Source of the DNA: Thermoflavifilum sp. | Lineage (GTDB): Bacteria; Bacteroidota; Bacteroidia; Chitinophagales; Chitinophagaceae | Reading direction: 5' to 3' | Assembly: GCA_019683625.1 (NCBI GenBank) | Contig: JADGHY010000025.1 | Location: 1 to 14,776 of the forward strand | DNA length: 14,776 bases | Shown here: positions 1 through 7,553 of the stretch, piece after piece | Position numbering within the stretch: position 1 is the first letter of the stretch | Layout of the letters: each line of letters starts with the position of its first letter | Made by a program: the position numbers and the translations under genes | Notes under the pieces: generated by a model | What the model was told of the DNA's origin: nothing | The model's database searches: none | What the model saw: only the letters and a program-made list of their open reading frames with translations

Positions 1-538
1 CATCATCAATTAGCTTACACAGCCGGTCTACATTCTTGGCTGCATTCTTCAGAAAGGTGCGATTTACCTCTTTGTCCTCGAGGGCGCCGTCTAACAAGGT
101 ATGAATATATCCCTGGATAGCGAAAATTGGGGTTTTCAGTTCATGGGAAAGATTCATCAGAAATTCTTTTCTGAATTTCTCGTTTTTGCGCAGAAGTTCC
201 AGTTCATCGCGTTGTGCTGATGCCCATTGTTCCACATCGCGTTGTACTTCTTCGAGGGTTGGCCTGGGGAGAATATGGCTTTGAAAGTATTCTTCCTGCG
301 GTGTGGCTTTGGTTTGATAGATGAGTTTATAAATCAATTTGATTTTCCGATACAGGAATTTTTCCATGAAATAGCGGATGATGGCATATCCTGCAATCCA
401 GGTGATGATGCCAAGCCAACAGATGTGCAACAAGCGCATCCCCATGATGGTGGCTAACAGTATCACCGTCAGGCTAATAATAGCCGCAGCATAGAAAGAC
501 AGTTTTCCTGGTGTTGGATTTTTATCTGCATAGAACAT
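1..538 (-). CDS. Membrane sensor histidine kinase, partial (N-terminal 179 residues)
   Basis: This is the N-terminal part of a two-component sensor kinase; the C-terminus lies beyond the left edge of the window. The frame starts at the ATG at 538-536 and stays open to position 1. No ATG, GTG or TTG occurs in this frame between that ATG and the end of the response regulator gene, so the start is well constrained. Residues about 13-58 form two closely spaced membrane segments, followed by a basic stretch and a helical linker (about 82-125). The HisKA phosphoacceptor box then appears as NLSHELKTP, with His132 as the expected phosphorylated residue. The ATP-binding HATPase domain is not in the window. 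There is almost no extracytoplasmic loop, so any stimulus is probably sensed in the membrane or cytoplasm. It lies 65 nt downstream of the response regulator on the same strand, so the two are probably cotranscribed cognate partners. The ligand cannot be inferred. Confidence 0.9.
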   Translation of the reverse strand, partial: MFYADKNPTPGKLSFYAAAIISLTVILLATIMGMRLLHICWLGIITWIAGYAIIRYFMEKFLYRKIKLIYKLIYQTKATPQEEYFQSHILPRPTLEEVQRDVEQWASAQRDELELLRKNEKFRKEFLMNLSHELKTPIFAIQGYIHTLLDGALEDKEVNRTFLKNAAKNVDRLCKLIDD

Positions 539-603
539 AGGCCAGGCAATGATGCCAAATTTAGCAAGAATTTGGGCGTGGTTATGCCTGTGCAGATGAG
601 AGA

Positions 604-1284
604 TTATCCGTCGAATTTGTAACCCACTCCTTTAACGGTGGAAATCAGGTCGGCACCTATTTTTTGCCGGATTTTGCGAATGTGTACGTCTATGGTTCGG
701 TCACCTACGATCACATCGGTGCCCCAAACCTGGTTTAAGATTTCATTGCGCATGAACACACGGCCGGGCCGCGAAGCCAGCAATTTGAGCAGTTCAAATT
801 CTTTTTTGGCCAATACGATGGGTTTGCCCTGATAGACGACATGAAATTTTTCGGTGTCGATAATCAGATCCCCCACCTGCATAACGGGTTCATCTTCCTT
901 CTTCATGCGCCTGAAAAGGGCATTCACGCGGCTGATCAGCAAATTGGGCTTAATGGGCTTGGTCACATAATCATCGGCACCCAGGTTTAAGCCTTCTATT
1001 TCGTGAGCATCATCGTTGAGGGCGGTGAGAAACAAGATCATGGTATCCTGAAAAGCAGGCTGGGCTTTTAATTCCCGGCAAACTTCCATGCCGTTTTTGC
1101 CGGGCATCATGATGTCTAAAATAATCAGATGGGGATGATAGAGTTTGGCTTTTTCAATGGCTTCTTGTCCGTCTGTGGCCACAAAAGTTTCGTAGCCGGC
1201 ATTTTTCAGGTTATAGCTGATGATAGCCAGGATATCGGGTTCATCATCTACGATCAAAATTTTACCGGCAGAAGTGCTGTGCAT
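604..1284 (-). CDS. OmpR/PhoB-family response regulator
   Basis: This is a DNA-binding response regulator of 226 residues, a normal length for the family. The receiver domain (about 8-122) shows the acidic pair Asp13/Asp14, phosphoacceptor Asp57 in LDIMMPG, the switch residues Thr87 and Tyr106, and Lys109 in the TKP motif. The C-terminal winged helix (about 130-226) carries the OmpR/PhoB signature, including the recognition stretch GDRTIDVHIRKIRQKIG and the terminal VKGVGYKF. I chose the ATG at 1284-1282, which has an AAAGGA element 12 nt upstream. An in-frame TTG at 1311 would add nine residues but lies inside the -7 box at 1309-1316. The histidine kinase follows on the same strand and is the likely phosphodonor. 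PhoB, responding to phosphate, is the closest classical comparison, but no Pho gene is nearby, so the regulon is unknown. Confidence 0.92.
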   Translation of the reverse strand: MHSTSAGKILIVDDEPDILAIISYNLKNAGYETFVATDGQEAIEKAKLYHPHLIILDIMMPGKNGMEVCRELKAQPAFQDTMILFLTALNDDAHEIEGLNLGADDYVTKPIKPNLLISRVNALFRRMKKEDEPVMQVGDLIIDTEKFHVVYQGKPIVLAKKEFELLKLLASRPGRVFMRNEILNQVWGTDVIVGDRTIDVHIRKIRQKIGADLISTVKGVGYKFDG

Positions 1285-1308
1285 AGTGATATTCAATCCT
1301 TTCAAGAG

Positions 1309-1316
1309 CAAATTTA
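1309..1316 (-). promoter_or_regulatory. -7 box of the response regulator/kinase operon
   Basis: Read on the minus strand this is TAAATTTG, a full match to the Bacteroidota -7 consensus TAnnTTTG, ending 24 nt before the response regulator ATG. No TTTG is visible 19 nt upstream, where the sequence is A-rich. Transcription would start near 1303-1305. Confidence 0.6.
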
Positions 1317-1342
1317 ACTGCCTTCATATTTTTTTTACTTAA

Positions 1343-1367
1343 AATTAACATTACGAAATTGTTAATT
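1343..1367. promoter_or_regulatory. Inverted repeat in the divergent promoter region, candidate operator
   Basis: Two perfect 8-bp arms, AATTAACA and TGTTAATT, are separated by 9 bp. The site lies 27 bp upstream of the response regulator -7 box and about 60 bp upstream of the -7 box of the divergent gene. The spacing suits a dimeric DNA-binding protein, and autoregulation by the adjacent response regulator is one possibility. The arms are AT-rich, so chance is not excluded. Confidence 0.35.
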
Positions 1368-1427
1368 CAGGGGTATATCAGCTGTTTTGTGTACCGCTAT
1401 CTGTGCAGGGTGCAGAAAAAATGGCGG

Positions 1428-1435
1428 TAAATTTG
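1428..1435 (+). promoter_or_regulatory. -7 box upstream of the exported His/Cys protein
   Basis: TAAATTTG matches TAnnTTTG and ends 19 nt before the ATG at 1455. No clear -33 TTTG is present. The 15-bp string GTAAATTTGCAGGCT containing it (1427-1441) recurs exactly at 3702-3716, ahead of the ABC transporter gene. Confidence 0.55.
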
Positions 1436-1454
1436 CAGGCTGCTAAGAAAAAAA

Positions 1455-3671
1455 ATGATGATGCATTGTTTACTGATTTGGATGTTGGGATGGAACATGT
1501 TGGTTGCGGGCAAACCCGATACCATTGGCATTTCGGTGCCCATTAGCCGGCAATGGATACATGAACAAATCAATCGGGCTCAGGCCGAAGCTTTGCGTGC
1601 GTTGTATTCAACCTTAGATACCACTGCGGCTAAGGATAATCCTCGTGAGCAGAAGGCCCGCGAGGCACTTACCAAGGAAGTAAACAATATGCAGCTTTTT
1701 GTGGAAAGCAGTGCTTACGAACACCGCATCAAATATTATTATCTCTATGCAATTTATCATGTGCTGAGCCTGTATGCTTATCAGGTGCAGCATGGCGAGC
1801 TGGATGCCCTGTTGGCTCCGGTGTTGATGGATCAATTTCATGACATGATGCAGGCCGATATGCAGGGTAAAAGCATTGCAGATTGTCTGGATGGCGTACC
1901 TTATCAGGTGGGGTTTATCAATATTGAAGGTTTCCCCAACAATTATGGTTATCGGGTGGCGCGCACCATCTTGTTTCGGGCATTTGCAGCTGCTCATCCC
2001 GAAGAAGTGCTCAGCACATTACAGGGGCCTTATGCCGAGTTTTTGAATGAACCTTTCACCGATACTATTATTGCAAGGGTGGCAAGATTATATCCGCAAC
2101 GCGTGTATGATTATGCCACTTCTTTTACTGCGGTGGGCAATGCCATTCGCCGCAATCCCGATTCCCTGGTGCAAACTATTGTGCGCATTGGCCGTTCGCC
2201 TCATGCCATTCAGATCCTGCCCTTTCTGGATGAGCTGTTGCATGGGCAATATACCATTTCACAACTGGAAAAAATTATCCCCAATGAAGATGCCTACTAT
2301 CACCTGTGTGTGCAGACTGTGATAGAGATGCGCAGGAAATGGCTGAACGACACACCCGTGCTGAATCTGAAAGGGATGGAGCAAAATGTGAAGCGGCTGG
2401 CCCTGCATTATATTCGCACGATTAACGATTTGCACGACACCTTGGATGCCGTACGTTTTGCTTGTGTAGATGCATTTACCCCGCAGGAAATCTATTACCT
2501 GATCATCAACGGAGAAGAAGAAATTTACACTTCCAGCTATGTGGGGCTGTTTAAACGGATGATGCAGCGGATGAATCCCCAGCGGGGAGATCTGCTGCTG
2601 ATGTCGGTATACTTTGACCGGTTTAAGAAATTCATCACCATGTCGGCGGCCTATAATACGCTGAATGACTTTTTGCAATCTATGCCTGAAGCCAATGCTA
2701 CGGCTTTAATGGAACAGTTTGTGAGCGGGCTGGAAAAAACGGAAACGCTGGAGGACGCTGTGGATGTGGCCGATGCCTTTGGCAGCATCAAAGATCCGCA
2801 CTTGCTTGATTTTTTGCGCCGTGAGGTAGATAAAAATTTTCTGGCCATGCAAAAAAAGCAAGACAAACGCGGCCAGGTGATTTATGCCTTATTGGCTAGT
2901 TTATTTTCCAGCCGGGTTAACGATCAGCAAGATTCCGTATGGTCGCAGGATATCAGCCGCAAGTTTCACCTGCCTCCGATTGACAGGATCACTTTTTCCA
3001 GTCTGGCGGCCGATAGTGACCGGGTGTATGAAGAAGTATTTTTTTATGGAGATAAAGATGGCTTTCAATCTTTTAATAGTTTCATGAGCAGCTTTCGCGG
3101 CAATGAATGGAAGATTACCAAAAGCACATACTGGCTCACCATTGAGTCGTTGCGAGGCAAGCCAGTTACCATTTTTGTGAAGCTGCCCTTTGCCGATCCC
3201 GATCAGGATGAGCTGGCCATGAATAAACTCAATGCTTATTTAAATGCCCAGCAGATTCGCCCGACGGTATATATCCATCGCGGGCACAGCTATCATGTCA
3301 ATGCCACCATTTCTCAACTGCAAAGCTCGGCAAGGATTGTGATCCTGGGCTCCTGTGGAGGCTATAACAGCCTGGCCTCGGTGTTGCAGATTTCTCCGCA
3401 GGCACAGATCATCTCTTCCAAACAAACGGGCACACTATTCGTCAACGAGCCCATCATTCGTGCCATTGAAGAAAACATCCTGGCCGGGAAAGATATCGTA
3501 TGGGAAAAACTATGGAATCAATTGGCCACCGAATTCCGGAAATCGCCTCATTACGATCAGTTTGAAGATTATATTCCTCCTCATAAAAATATGGGTGCTA
3601 TTTTCATTAAGGCTTACCATCAGCTGATGCAAGATCATGCCGACAGACCGGCGGCAGATGATGAACCCTAA
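1455..3671 (+). CDS. Exported protein of unrecognised family with a caspase-like (clan CD) His/Cys core
   Basis: I do not recognise a named family. The 738-residue product begins with a short hydrophobic segment (residues about 2-18, ending VAG) that looks like a signal peptide, so it is probably exported; ATGs at 1455, 1458 and 1461 are equivalent start choices. Residues about 30-520 are mostly helical and lack recognisable motifs. From about residue 530 the composition becomes alpha/beta. There a strand ending in HRGHSYH (His611) is followed by a short helix and a second strand ending in VILGSCGG (Cys634). A His after one strand and a Cys after the next is how the dyad is arranged in caspases, gingipains and CHAT proteins. 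The 23-residue His-Cys gap is shorter than in caspase or legumain. A conserved-looking SSKQTGTLFVNEP stretch follows. The peptidase reading is inference; the domain could be inactive or have another role. An ABC exporter gene follows 52 nt downstream. Confidence 0.8.
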   Translation: MMMHCLLIWMLGWNMLVAGKPDTIGISVPISRQWIHEQINRAQAEALRALYSTLDTTAAKDNPREQKAREALTKEVNNMQLFVESSAYEHRIKYYYLYAIYHVLSLYAYQVQHGELDALLAPVLMDQFHDMMQADMQGKSIADCLDGVPYQVGFINIEGFPNNYGYRVARTILFRAFAAAHPEEVLSTLQGPYAEFLNEPFTDTIIARVARLYPQRVYDYATSFTAVGNAIRRNPDSLVQTIVRIGRSPHAIQILPFLDELLHGQYTISQLEKIIPNEDAYYHLCVQTVIEMRRKWLNDTPVLNLKGMEQNVKRLALHYIRTINDLHDTLDAVRFACVDAFTPQEIYYLIINGEEEIYTSSYVGLFKRMMQRMNPQRGDLLLMSVYFDRFKKFITMSAAYNTLNDFLQSMPEANATALMEQFVSGLEKTETLEDAVDVADAFGSIKDPHLLDFLRREVDKNFLAMQKKQDKRGQVIYALLASLFSSRVNDQQDSVWSQDISRKFHLPPIDRITFSSLAADSDRVYEEVFFYGDKDGFQSFNSFMSSFRGNEWKITKSTYWLTIESLRGKPVTIFVKLPFADPDQDELAMNKLNAYLNAQQIRPTVYIHRGHSYHVNATISQLQSSARIVILGSCGGYNSLASVLQISPQAQIISSKQTGTLFVNEPIIRAIEENILAGKDIVWEKLWNQLATEFRKSPHYDQFEDYIPPHKNMGAIFIKAYHQLMQDHADRPAADDEP

Positions 3672-3702
3672 AGCTCCTGCACATACCCATTGTGGGAATC
3701 CG

Positions 3703-3710
3703 TAAATTTG
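3703..3710 (+). promoter_or_regulatory. -7 box upstream of the ABC transporter
   Basis: TAAATTTG matches TAnnTTTG and ends 13 nt before the proposed TTG start at 3724. It lies in the gap after the stop of the preceding gene, so the transporter may be transcribed on its own. No -33 TTTG at the expected spacing is seen. Confidence 0.5.
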
Positions 3711-3723
3711 CAGGCTTAAGCCA

Positions 3724-5487
3724 TTGGCCTTGTCTAGAAAAAAAATATTTGATGTGGGCCTGATGCGGCGGCTACTGCGTTATGCCAGGCCTTATCGCAG
3801 GTTGTTTTATGTGAGCGTAGCCCTGGCTATCCTTCTGGCTGCCATTGCGCCCGTTCGCCCTTACCTGATTCAGATCACGGTCGACCGCTACATTGCCCAG
3901 AATCTCCTGAAAATGGTGATTTGGATTACCGGGATTCAGGTGGGCATTTTGCTGGTGGAAACCCTGATGCGGTTTGCTTTTTCCTATCTCACCAGCGTGC
4001 TGGGGCAGTCGGTCATCCGGGACATGCGCATGGAGGTATATCGCAAAATCATCGGCCTGAATTTGCGCTATTTCGATCGTACGCCTGTGGGCACGCTCAC
4101 CACCCGCACCATCAACGATATTGAAGCTATTAACGAAATTTTTTCCGAAGGGCTTATTTCCATCGTAGCCGATTTGCTTACCATCGTTTCCATTATCGTG
4201 ATTATGCTGGTTACCGACTGGCGGCTGACACTTATTACCTTATCGGCATTTCCGATTCTGCTCATAGCCACCTATTTGTTCAAAGAAAGCGTGAACAAAT
4301 CATTTTTTCGGGTGCGCAATGCCGTGGCGGCCTTGAATGCTTTTGTGCAGGAACATCTCTCCGGTATGGTGGTAGTACAGGCATTTGCCACCGAGCCTCA
4401 GGAATTTGAAAAGTTTAAAAAAATCAACCGGGAATATCGCAAGGCCAATATCGATGCCATCTTTGCCTATTCGGTGTTTTTCCCTGTCGTGGAAATTATT
4501 TCCGCCCTTTGCATAGGATTGCTCGTGTGGTATGGAGCTTACGAAGAGATTCACCAGATCAGCTCTGCCGGTATTATCATCAGCTTTGTGCTGTACATTA
4601 ACCTGTTGTTTCGCCCTCTGCGCACGCTGGCCGATAAGTTTAACACCCTGCAGATGGGCATGGTAGCCTGTGAGCGCATCTTTAAAGTATTGGATAATGA
4701 TGCTACTATTCCCAACACAGGCCACTACATTCCCGACAGGATAAAGGGAGAGATAACGTTTGACCGGGTTTGGTTTTCCTATGATGGAGAAGAATATGTG
4801 TTAAAGGATATTAGTTTTCAGGTAAAAGCCGGGCAAACCTTAGCTATTGTCGGGCACACGGGATCGGGGAAAACCAGCCTGATCAGTGTGTTAAACAGGC
4901 TTTATGAAATTCAGCGTGGTCGCATATTGATTGACGGGGTTGATATCCGCGAATATGAACTCAAGGCCTTGCGCAGCCGCATTGGTGTGGTGTTGCAGGA
5001 TGTGTTTCTGTTTTCCGGATCTATTTACGATAACATCACATTGCACAATCGGCAAATCCCGCTGGAGAAGGTGGAACAAGCTGCCCGGCTCATTGGCATG
5101 CACGATTTTATCATGCGCTTGCCGGGAGGATATCATTATCGGGTCATGGAGCGGGGCACCACACTGTCTTTAGGGCAAAGGCAACTCATAGCCTTTATCC
5201 GGGCCATTTTGTTCGATCCGGCCATTCTGGTACTCGACGAAGCCACCTCATCGGTGGACACGGAATCGGAAATCCTTATCCAGCGCGCCATTGACACCCT
5301 CATCCAGGGCCGCACTTCCATTGTAATTGCCCACAGGCTTTCCACGATCCGCAAAGCCCATCAGATCCTGGTCATGGACAAAGGAGAAATTCGTGAAATG
5401 GGTACCCACGAAGAGCTGCTCAGCCGCAAAGGCTACTATTTTCGGTTGCACAGCATGCAATTTCAACAGGCCGAGACCGAGAGCTAA
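3724..5487 (+). CDS. ABC exporter, fused permease/ATPase (MdlB/YheH-like)
   Basis: This is an ATP-driven exporter half-transporter of 587 residues, expected to dimerise in the inner membrane. Residues about 15-325 form the six-helix transmembrane domain, including the coupling-helix region with FDRTPVGTLTTR. The ATPase domain (about 345-575) has Walker A GHTGSGKT at 377-384, a Q-loop at VLQDVFLF, the ABC signature as LSLGQ at 481-485 instead of LSGGQ, Walker B ILVLDE at 501-506 and the switch His537. An ERG-x-x-LS-x-GQRQL signature lacking the first glycine is typical of the MdlB/YheH branch, from memory of the family. The start is uncertain: no ATG precedes residue 14, so TTG at 3724 or TTG at 3730 is likely. 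The substrate (lipid, drug or peptide) cannot be told. Its position after an exported protein gene with a matching core promoter hints at joint expression only. Confidence 0.9.
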   Translation: MALSRKKIFDVGLMRRLLRYARPYRRLFYVSVALAILLAAIAPVRPYLIQITVDRYIAQNLLKMVIWITGIQVGILLVETLMRFAFSYLTSVLGQSVIRDMRMEVYRKIIGLNLRYFDRTPVGTLTTRTINDIEAINEIFSEGLISIVADLLTIVSIIVIMLVTDWRLTLITLSAFPILLIATYLFKESVNKSFFRVRNAVAALNAFVQEHLSGMVVVQAFATEPQEFEKFKKINREYRKANIDAIFAYSVFFPVVEIISALCIGLLVWYGAYEEIHQISSAGIIISFVLYINLLFRPLRTLADKFNTLQMGMVACERIFKVLDNDATIPNTGHYIPDRIKGEITFDRVWFSYDGEEYVLKDISFQVKAGQTLAIVGHTGSGKTSLISVLNRLYEIQRGRILIDGVDIREYELKALRSRIGVVLQDVFLFSGSIYDNITLHNRQIPLEKVEQAARLIGMHDFIMRLPGGYHYRVMERGTTLSLGQRQLIAFIRAILFDPAILVLDEATSSVDTESEILIQRAIDTLIQGRTSIVIAHRLSTIRKAHQILVMDKGEIREMGTHEELLSRKGYYFRLHSMQFQQAETES

Positions 5488-5529
5488 AAAAATTTGGCAA
5501 ATACATGCCGGAGTTGCCCGATTAATCTT

Positions 5530-5537
5530 TACCTTTG
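5530..5537 (+). promoter_or_regulatory. -7 box of the ATP synthase operon
   Basis: TACCTTTG matches TAnnTTTG and lies 42 nt after the ABC transporter stop and 18 nt before the ATG at 5556. No TTTG is found at the ideal -33 spacing. The box overlaps an in-frame TTG at 5535, which argues against that codon as the atpB start. Confidence 0.6.
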
Positions 5538-5555
5538 CGCAAATTTTCTGACCGG

Positions 5556-6674
5556 ATGGTGGGATCTTCTACAAAAATGGCTACTGTGGCTCGTTTCCTC
5601 ATATTCATGCTGTTTTTTCCTGGTTTATTTTCAGCGGCACATGCAGCGGAAACCAGCTTCAGGCCCGACAAGGTCATCATGGAGCATATCAGCGATGCGC
5701 ACGACTGGCATTTTTTTACCATCGATCATCACCCTGTGATCTGGCATCTGCCGGTGATCTTATATGTCCCCAAGCAAGGATTCACCATCTTTTCTTCGGC
5801 AAAATTTGAAGAGGGGCGCGTGCCGCACGATGGCTTTCAGCTGTTGACAGAAGATTATATTGCCAAATATCAGTTAGATCCTCAAAAATACCTGGAAGGC
5901 CATATCATTGCCGTGCATCCGGATGGCTCACCCAATCTGGATAAGCCGGTGTATGATCTGTCGCTTACCCGCAACGTCATCCAGATGATGTTGGCTGCAG
6001 CCCTGATGATTTTTCTGTTCACCAAGGTGGCCAAACGTTATCAGCAGGCTCCCCATCAGGCACCTCATGGATGGCAGAATGCTATTGAGCCGTTTGTCCT
6101 GTTCATCCGGGATGACGTGGCTCGTGCTTTTCTGGGTGATAAAGCAGATAAATACCTGCCTTATCTGCTCACCTTATTTTTCTTTATCTGGATCAATGCC
6201 TTGTTGGGATTGATTCCGGGTTCGGCCAATGTGCCCGGGAATATTGCCTTTACCGGTGTGCTGGCTTTGATTACCCTGTTTTTCATTGTGGTGAGCTCCA
6301 CCCGGCAGTATTGGGGCCACATGCTCTGGCCTCCCGATGTGCCCATATTCGTGAAATTTATCCTGATTCCGGTTGAGATCCTGAGCTTTTTTACCAAGCC
6401 CTTTGCCCTTATGATCCGGTTGTTTGCTAATATGCTGGCAGGGCACTTGATTATCATCAGCATCCTATCGTTGATTTTCATTTTTGGCGGGCTGGCCGTA
6501 GCCGCGGGTTGGGGCTTTTCGGTGGTATCGGTAGCCTTCACGGTGTTCATGTATTTCGTGGAATTGCTGGTAGGGCTTATTCAGGCCTATATTTTCGTGA
6601 GCCTTTCGGCGCTGTTTATTTCACAGGCTTTTGAGACAGGCCATCATGGATCAGAAGAAGAAGCAGTCATTTAG
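5556..6674 (+). CDS. atpB: F0F1 ATP synthase subunit a
   Basis: Subunit a forms the proton half-channels of the F0 motor next to the c-ring. With the ATG at 5556 the protein has 372 residues, over 100 more than E. coli AtpB. An alternative ATG at 5577 would give a shorter signal peptide with the same mature protein. Residues 1-30 look like a signal peptide with a cut near AHA. Residues about 31-139 form a periplasmic extension with six histidines at 44, 49, 52, 58, 59 and 64. The channel domain starts near residue 140. The essential arginine is Arg288 in MIRLFANMLAGH (E. coli Arg210), and Gln343 in GLIQAYIF corresponds to Gln252. The N-terminal extension is a known feature of Bacteroidota AtpB; its role is unclear. 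This is the first gene of the operon, and atpE follows after 30 nt. No atpI or atpZ lies directly upstream. Confidence 0.95.
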   Translation: MVGSSTKMATVARFLIFMLFFPGLFSAAHAAETSFRPDKVIMEHISDAHDWHFFTIDHHPVIWHLPVILYVPKQGFTIFSSAKFEEGRVPHDGFQLLTEDYIAKYQLDPQKYLEGHIIAVHPDGSPNLDKPVYDLSLTRNVIQMMLAAALMIFLFTKVAKRYQQAPHQAPHGWQNAIEPFVLFIRDDVARAFLGDKADKYLPYLLTLFFFIWINALLGLIPGSANVPGNIAFTGVLALITLFFIVVSSTRQYWGHMLWPPDVPIFVKFILIPVEILSFFTKPFALMIRLFANMLAGHLIIISILSLIFIFGGLAVAAGWGFSVVSVAFTVFMYFVELLVGLIQAYIFVSLSALFISQAFETGHHGSEEEAVI

Positions 6675-6704
6675 TTTTATTCACCTATAAAAGTTCACAT
6701 CAAT

Positions 6705-6956
6705 ATGGTTTCATTAGGGATTTTACTGGCAGCCGACGGACTGGCAAAGATGGGTGCCGCCATTGGAGCTGGATTTGCAGCTATTGGAGCGGGCATTGGT
6801 ATTGGTCAGATTGGCCGTAATGCCATGGATGCAATTGCCCGTCAGCCAGAAGTGGTGGGCGAAATCCGCTCTAACATGATTATCATGGCCGCCTTGGTGG
6901 AAGGGGTTGCCCTCTTTGCCGTGGTGGTGGCTGTGTTGGCCCTGTTCGTTGGCTAA
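6705..6956 (+). CDS. atpE: F0F1 ATP synthase subunit c
   Basis: This 83-residue hairpin protein of two membrane helices forms the rotating c-ring. The first helix has the glycine ladder GAGIGIG, the polar loop is ARQPE (45-49), and the second helix carries the ion-binding carboxylate Glu66 in ALVEGVALF. Compared with the sodium-type c subunit of Ilyobacter tartaricus, the proline, glutamine and serine that surround the sodium site are Ala29, Ile33 and Gly67 here. The ring is therefore predicted to carry protons. It lies between atpB (30 nt gap) and atpF (78 nt gap, the longest in the operon, holding a 12-bp hairpin). The protein is needed in many more copies than its neighbours. Confidence 0.96.
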   Translation: MVSLGILLAADGLAKMGAAIGAGFAAIGAGIGIGQIGRNAMDAIARQPEVVGEIRSNMIIMAALVEGVALFAVVVAVLALFVG

Positions 6957-6963
6957 AACTCGC

Positions 6964-7002
6964 ATTACTGCATCCGGCGCAAAGGGCAAAGGATGCAGTA
7001 AT
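6964..7002 (+). other. Intercistronic RNA hairpin between atpE and atpF
   Basis: A perfect 12-bp stem (ATTACTGCATCC pairing with GGATGCAGTAAT) encloses a 15-nt loop, 7 nt after the atpE stop. Only a short T stretch (7002-7005, then G) follows, so full termination is unlikely. It may stabilise the upstream atpBE message, pause or partly terminate transcription, or slow translation into atpF, which would favour subunit c. The stem is directly visible; the role is inference. Confidence 0.6.
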
Positions 7003-7034
7003 TTTGTTCAGGCAAAATTTATAATTTTCGTTAT

Positions 7035-7529
7035 ATGAGTCTGTTACATCCTGATTTCGGGTTGATTTTCTGGACACTGGTGGTGTTCCTGATCACCCTG
7101 TTTATCTTGCGCAAATATGCCTGGAAGCCCATTTTGCACATGCTTGACCAGCGCGAGAAAATGATTGCCGACTCTATTGCTGCGGCAGAAAAGGTAAAAG
7201 CCGAAATGTCGCAAATGAAGTTGGAACATGAGCAAATCCTGGCCGAAGCCAAAGCTGAACGCAGCCGTATTCTTCGGGAAGCCAAACAAATGAAAGAACA
7301 AATCATTGAACAAGCCAAGGAACAGGCAAAAGAAGAAGCGCGTAAAATCCTGGACGAAGCCCGAGAAGCCGTGGAACGCCAGAAAATGGCCGCCATCACC
7401 GACATCAAAAACCAAATCGGCCTCATGGCTGTTGAGCTTTCTGAAAGAATCCTGCGCCGGGCCCTTTCCGAACCGGAAAAACAAGAGGCTTATATCAAAC
7501 AACTGGTGGAAGAGGTGAAACTGAATTGA
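7035..7529 (+). CDS. atpF: F0F1 ATP synthase subunit b
   Basis: This 164-residue protein is the peripheral stalk subunit that ties F1 to subunit a. One membrane helix lies at residues about 8-27 (FGLIFWTLVVFLITLFIL). It is followed by a long charged, alanine-rich coiled coil (about 40-120) full of Glu, Lys and Ala, and a C-terminal helical region ending LVEEVKLN that would contact the delta subunit. Length and layout are standard for a single-copy bacterial b subunit. It follows the atpE-atpF hairpin, and atpH begins 24 nt after its stop. A partial -7-like match, TAATTTTC at 7022-7029, lies just ahead of the start, but it misses the final G and has no spaced -33, so I do not call an internal promoter. 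Confidence 0.95.
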   Translation: MSLLHPDFGLIFWTLVVFLITLFILRKYAWKPILHMLDQREKMIADSIAAAEKVKAEMSQMKLEHEQILAEAKAERSRILREAKQMKEQIIEQAKEQAKEEARKILDEAREAVERQKMAAITDIKNQIGLMAVELSERILRRALSEPEKQEAYIKQLVEEVKLN

Positions 7530-7553
7530 TGACATCATTCAAATCTTTAACAG

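Noticed and set aside
1285..1311. In-frame TTG at 1311 as an earlier start for the response regulator
   Set aside because: The codon lies inside the TAAATTTG -7 box on the minus strand, and the ATG at 1284 gives a normal family N-terminus.
1351..1357. TTACGAA half-site resembling the BlaI operator
   Set aside because: There is no TTCGTAA partner nearby; a single 7-mer is expected by chance in a window of this size.
3686..3696. CCCA-TTG-TGGG mini hairpin after the exported protein gene
   Set aside because: The 4-bp stem has no T-run and is too weak to call a terminator.
5535..5555. In-frame TTG at 5535 as the atpB start
   Set aside because: It overlaps the TACCTTTG -7 box; the ATGs at 5556 and 5577 both give a proper signal peptide.
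7002..7029. Possible internal promoter upstream of atpF (TTTG at 7003-7006 and TAATTTTC at 7022-7029)
   Set aside because: The -7 element misses the final G and the spacer is 15 nt instead of 19.
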